From assembly GCF_045679555.1 (NCBI RefSeq), contig NC_092110.1, positions 4,231,390-4,295,389 on the forward strand: 64,000 nucleotides of DNA, given 5' to 3'. Below, piece after piece: positions 59,964 through 64,000 of this stretch. Positions within the stretch are counted from its first letter, which is position 1. Each line of letters starts with the position of its first letter. Origin of the DNA: Salvelinus alpinus (lineage: Eukaryota > Chordata > Actinopteri > Salmoniformes > Salmonidae). Both the position numbers and the translations under genes were made by a program. The notes beneath the pieces were generated by a model. It was given only the letters and a program-made list of their open reading frames with translations, was not told the DNA's origin and made no database searches.

Positions 59964-60310
59964 CTGAAAGACAGAGGATAGTAGTCAGTAGTCAGTGATA
60001 GTAGTCAGTGATTTACATGGCATTTAGTTGCTAGCTATTTTTGAAGCATGGTTTAAAAAAAATGCATCCTTGAATCAAATTTGGCACAGCTCAATCACAG
60101 GTGTTGTGATGTGTTCTCCTTGACTCAAACAAGGCAAGAATGGATAACTAACAACAGACATGCACTGGGCCACATTGGATCTAAAGGAGGACATAGTCCC
60201 GCGGGGAAAACGGGTTGAAATTATGTCATGATGCCTTTCCAACCAGAAACTGATGTCCTTTCAACCAGTTTTGCCAATCTTTGACTGCTAGGCGGAGGTC
60301 CAGCACTCAC

Positions 60311-60470
60311 CGTGAGCGAAGGCCTCCAGCACGTCCCCCCCCACCCCGGCCAGGCAGTCCTGGGGTGTGTGGGTGGGGGTGGACCCAGCTGAGGTGGAGC
60401 GGATGGGCATGGGCATGGAGCAGCCTGCCCCGTGGCTGGGGGAAGAGTGGGGTGAGCCTCCTGTCTGGGC
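60311..60470 (-). CDS. dtnb: Dystrobrevin (probably dtnb) exon, Ser/Pro-rich hinge
   Basis: This 160-base exon encodes [18 protein letters not shown], then [20 protein letters not shown] and [13 protein letters not shown]. It closely matches the segment after the coiled coils of vertebrate dystrobrevin beta. Dystrobrevins are cytoplasmic scaffold proteins of the dystrophin-associated complex that bind dystrophin and syntrophins. The acceptor TTATCAG ends at 60471 and the donor CACG/GTGAGT begins at 60310. It runs phase 0 to phase 1, and the following exon supplies GT to complete a glycine codon. The dtnb rather than dtna assignment rests on wording of the motif and on the dnmt3a neighbour. 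Confidence 0.93.
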
Positions 60471-60475
60471 CTGAT

Positions 60476-63400
60476 AACATAACAACACCACCATGGGTTA
60501 GGATCCAAATACTATAGAAACATACCAACATCACCATGGGTTATGATCCAAATACTATAGAAACATACCAACACCACCATGGGTTAGGATCCAAATACTA
60601 TAGAAATAGACCAACACCACCATGGGTTATGATCCAAATACTATAGAAACATACCAACATCACCATGGGTTATGAACCAAATACTATAGAAATATACCAC
60701 CACCACCATGGGTTATGATCCAAATACTATAGAAACATACCAACACCACCATGGGTTATGATCCAAATACTATAGAAACATACCAACATCACCATGGGTT
60801 AGGATCCAAATACTATAGAAACATACCAACATCACCATGGGTTATGATCCAAATACTATAGAAACATACCAACACCACCATGGGTTAGGATCCAAATACT
60901 ATAGAAACATACCAACATCACCATGGGTTATGATCCAAATACTATAGAAACATACCAACACAACCATGGGTTAGGATTGAAATACTATAGAAACATACCA
61001 ACATCACCATGGGTTATGATCCAAATACTATAGAAATATACCAACACCACCATGGGTTATGATCCAAATACTATAGAAACATACCAACACCACCATGGGT
61101 TATGATCCAAATACTATAGAAATAGACCAACACCACCATGGGTTAGGATCCAAATACTATAGAAACATACCAACACCACCATGGGTTAGGATCCAAATAC
61201 TATAGAAACATACCAACATCACCATGGGTTATGATCCAAATACTATAGAAACATACCAACATCACCATTTGTTATGAGCCAAATAATATAGAAACATACC
61301 AACACCACCATGGGTTATGATCCAAATACTATAGAAACATACCAACACCACCATGGGTTATGATTGAAATACTATAGAAATATACCAACATCACCATGGG
61401 TTATGATCCAAATACTATAGAAACATACCAACATCACCATGGGTTATGATCCAAATATTATAGAAACATACCAACATCACCATGGGTTAGGATTGAAATA
61501 CTATAGAAATATACCAACATCACCATAGGTTATCATCCAAATATTATAGAAACATACCAACATCACCATGGGTTATGATCCAAATACTATAGAAACATAC
61601 CAACACCACCATGGGTTATGATCCAAATACTATAGAAACATACCAACATCACCATGGGTTAGGATCCAAATACTATAGAAACATACCAACATCACCATGG
61701 GTTATGATCCAAATACTATAGAAACATACCAACATCACCATGGGTTATGATCCAAATACTATAGAAACATAACAACACCACCATGGGTTAGGATCCAAAT
61801 ACTATAGAAACATACCAACATCACCATGGGTTATGATCCAAATACTATAGAAACATACCAACACAACCATGGGTTAGGATTGAAATACTATAGAAACATA
61901 CCAACATCACCATGGGTTATGATCCAAATACTATAGAAACATACCAACACCACCATGGGTTAGGATCCAAATACTATAGAAACATACCAACACCACCATG
62001 GGTTATGATCCAAATACTATAGAAACATACCAACACCACCATGGGTTAGGATCCAAATACTATAGAAATATACCAACATCACCATGGGTTATGATCCAAA
62101 TACTATAGAAACATACCAACATCACCATGGGTTAGGATCCAAATACTATAGAAATATACCAACATCACCATGGGTTAGGATCCAAATACTATAGAAACAT
62201 ACCAACACCACCATGGGTTAGGATCCAAATACTATAGAAATATACCAACACCACCATGGGTTAGGATCCAAATACTATAGAAATAGACCAACACCACCAT
62301 GGGTTATGATCCAAATACTATAGAAACATACCAACACCACCATGGGTTATGATCCAAATACTATAGAAATAGACCAACACCACCATGGGTTAGGATCCAA
62401 ATACTATAGAAACATACCAACACCACCATGGGTTAGGATCCAAATACTATAGAAACATACCAACATCACCATGGGTTATGATCCAAATACTATAGAAACA
62501 TACCAACATCACCATTTGTTATGAGCCAAATACTATAGAAACATACCAACACCACCATGGGTTATGATCCAAATACTATAGAAACATACCAACACCACCA
62601 TGGGTTATGATTGAAATACTATAGAAATATACCAACATCACCATGGGTTATGATCCAAATACTATAGAAACATACCAACATCACCATGGGTTATGATCCA
62701 AATATTATAGAAACATACCAACATCACCATGGGTTAGGATTGAAATACTATAGAAATATACCAACATCACCATAGGTTATGATCCAAATATTATAGAAAC
62801 ATACCAACATCACCATGGGTTATGATCCAAATACTATAGAAACATACCAACATCACCATGGGTTATGATCCAAATACTATAGAAACATACCAACATCACC
62901 ATGGGTTATGATCCAAATACTATAGAAACATACTAACATCACCATGGGTTATGATCCAAATACTATAGAAATATACCAACACCACCATGGGTTATGATCC
63001 AAATACTATAGAAACATACCAACACCACCATGGGTTATGATCCAAATACTATAGAAACATACCAACACCACCAAGGGTTATGATCCAAATACTATAGAAA
63101 CATACCAACACCACCATGGGTTATGATCCAAATACTATAGAAACATACCAACATCACCATGGGTTATGATCCAAATACTATAGAAACATACCAACACCAC
63201 CATGGGTTAGGATCCAAATACTATAGAAACATACCAACATCACCATGGGTTATGATCCAAATACTATAGAAACATACCAACACCACCATGGGTTAGGATC
63301 CAAATACTATAGAAATATACCAACACCACCATGGGTTAGGATCCAAATACTATAGAAACATACCAACATCACCATGGGTTATGATCCAAATACTATAGAA

Positions 63401-64000
63401 ACATACCAACATCACCATGGTTTAGGATCCAAATACTATAGAAACATACCAACATGACCATGGGTTAGGATCCAAATACTATAGAAATATACCAACATCA
63501 CCATGGGTTAGGATCCAAATACTATAGAAACATACCAACACCACCATGGGTTAGGATCCAAATACTATAGAAATATACCAACATCACCATGGGTTAGGAT
63601 CCAAATACTATAGAAACATACCAACACCACCATGGGTTAGGATCCAAATACTATAGAAATAGACCAACACCACCATGGGTTATGATCCAAATACTATAGA
63701 AACATACCAACACCACCATGGGTTAGGATCCAAATACTATAGAAACATACCAACATCACCATGGGTTATGATCCAAATACTATAGAAACATACCAACACA
63801 ACCATGGGTTAGGATTGAAATACTATAGAAACATACCAACATCACCATGGGTTATGATCCAAATACTATAGAAACATACCAACACCACCATGGGTTAGGA
63901 TCCAAATACTATAGAAACATACCAACACCACCATGGGTTATGATCCAAATACTATAGAAACATACCAACATCACCATGGGTTAGGATCCAAATACTATAG
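60476..64000. repeat. 43-bp minisatellite, at least 82 units, in a dtnb intron
   Basis: The unit is ACCATGGGTTAKGATCCAAA plus TACTATAGAAACATACCAAC plus AYC. Unit starts read at 60490, 60963, 61264, 63801 and 63973 all share one phase (remainder 32 modulo 43), so no net indel occurs across 81 periods. Variants are substitutions only (GATTGAAAT, AAATAGACC, TTTGTTATGAGCC). The array begins about 5 bases upstream of the splice acceptor of the exon at 60470 and runs off the window end. Confidence 0.98.

Overview
The window is vertebrate nuclear DNA, almost certainly from a salmonid fish (trout, salmon, charr or whitefish group). It holds tRNA-derived SINEs of the HpaI type, an RSg-1-like LINE 3' end, Sleeping Beauty-type Tc1 transposons, several other Tc1 families, hAT remnants and long (CA)n and minisatellite tracts. 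Nothing bacterial or viral in organisation is present. Most open reading frames are transposon remnants or tandem-repeat artefacts.

Two host genes lie on the minus strand. The first is the 5' half of a de novo DNA methyltransferase 3a gene (dnmt3a). Five coding exons at 51203-51120, 43735-43625, 30895-30442, 8262-8216 and 7387-7241 join in perfect phase (84+111+454+47+147 = 843 nt, 281 codons). They cover the N-terminal regulatory region up to just before the PWWP domain, and the gene continues beyond position 1. The second is the 3' part of a dystrobrevin gene, most likely dtnb, with exons at 60470-60311, 59963-59874 and 59770-59706; it enters from beyond position 64000. DTNB and DNMT3A are tandem neighbours on one strand in human (2p23), so the synteny supports both calls. 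A further ORF exon at 33130-32912 ends in a phase-0 splice donor and could be an alternative dnmt3a first exon.

Layout: 1-7240, dnmt3a intron with a 36/37-bp minisatellite, GA microsatellites, a split Tc1 and LINE ends. 7241-8262, two dnmt3a exons, then duplicated acceptor-like sequence to 8650. 9634-17460, a nested mosaic: a Tc1 holding a SINE, then an L2-like LINE interrupted by a Rex1-like LINE, itself interrupted by a non-autonomous LTR retrotransposon with identical-looking LTRs and a proline-rich repeat ORF. 17785-19620, an antisense L1-like LINE split by a 38-bp-TIR MITE. 20618-25954, one Tc1 alone and another inside a hAT. 26-33 kb, minisatellite, (CA)77, SINE, dnmt3a exon and the candidate alternative exon. 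34-40 kb, antisense Rex1-like LINEs with a Sleeping Beauty-like insertion. 40.5-42.2 kb, two abutting Tc1 remnants and a 21/24-bp minisatellite. 43.6-48.6 kb, a dnmt3a exon, (GT)50 and a hAT holding a second Sleeping Beauty-like copy. 51-53 kb, dnmt3a start exon and possible 5' region. 54-59 kb, dtnb 3' flank with palindromic MITEs and a Tc1 split by a solo LTR-like insert. 59.1-64 kb, dtnb exons and an intronic 43-bp minisatellite of at least 82 units.

Features were identified by reading translations, splice motifs, terminal repeats and target-site duplications. No alignment or database search was run, so family names are recognition calls.
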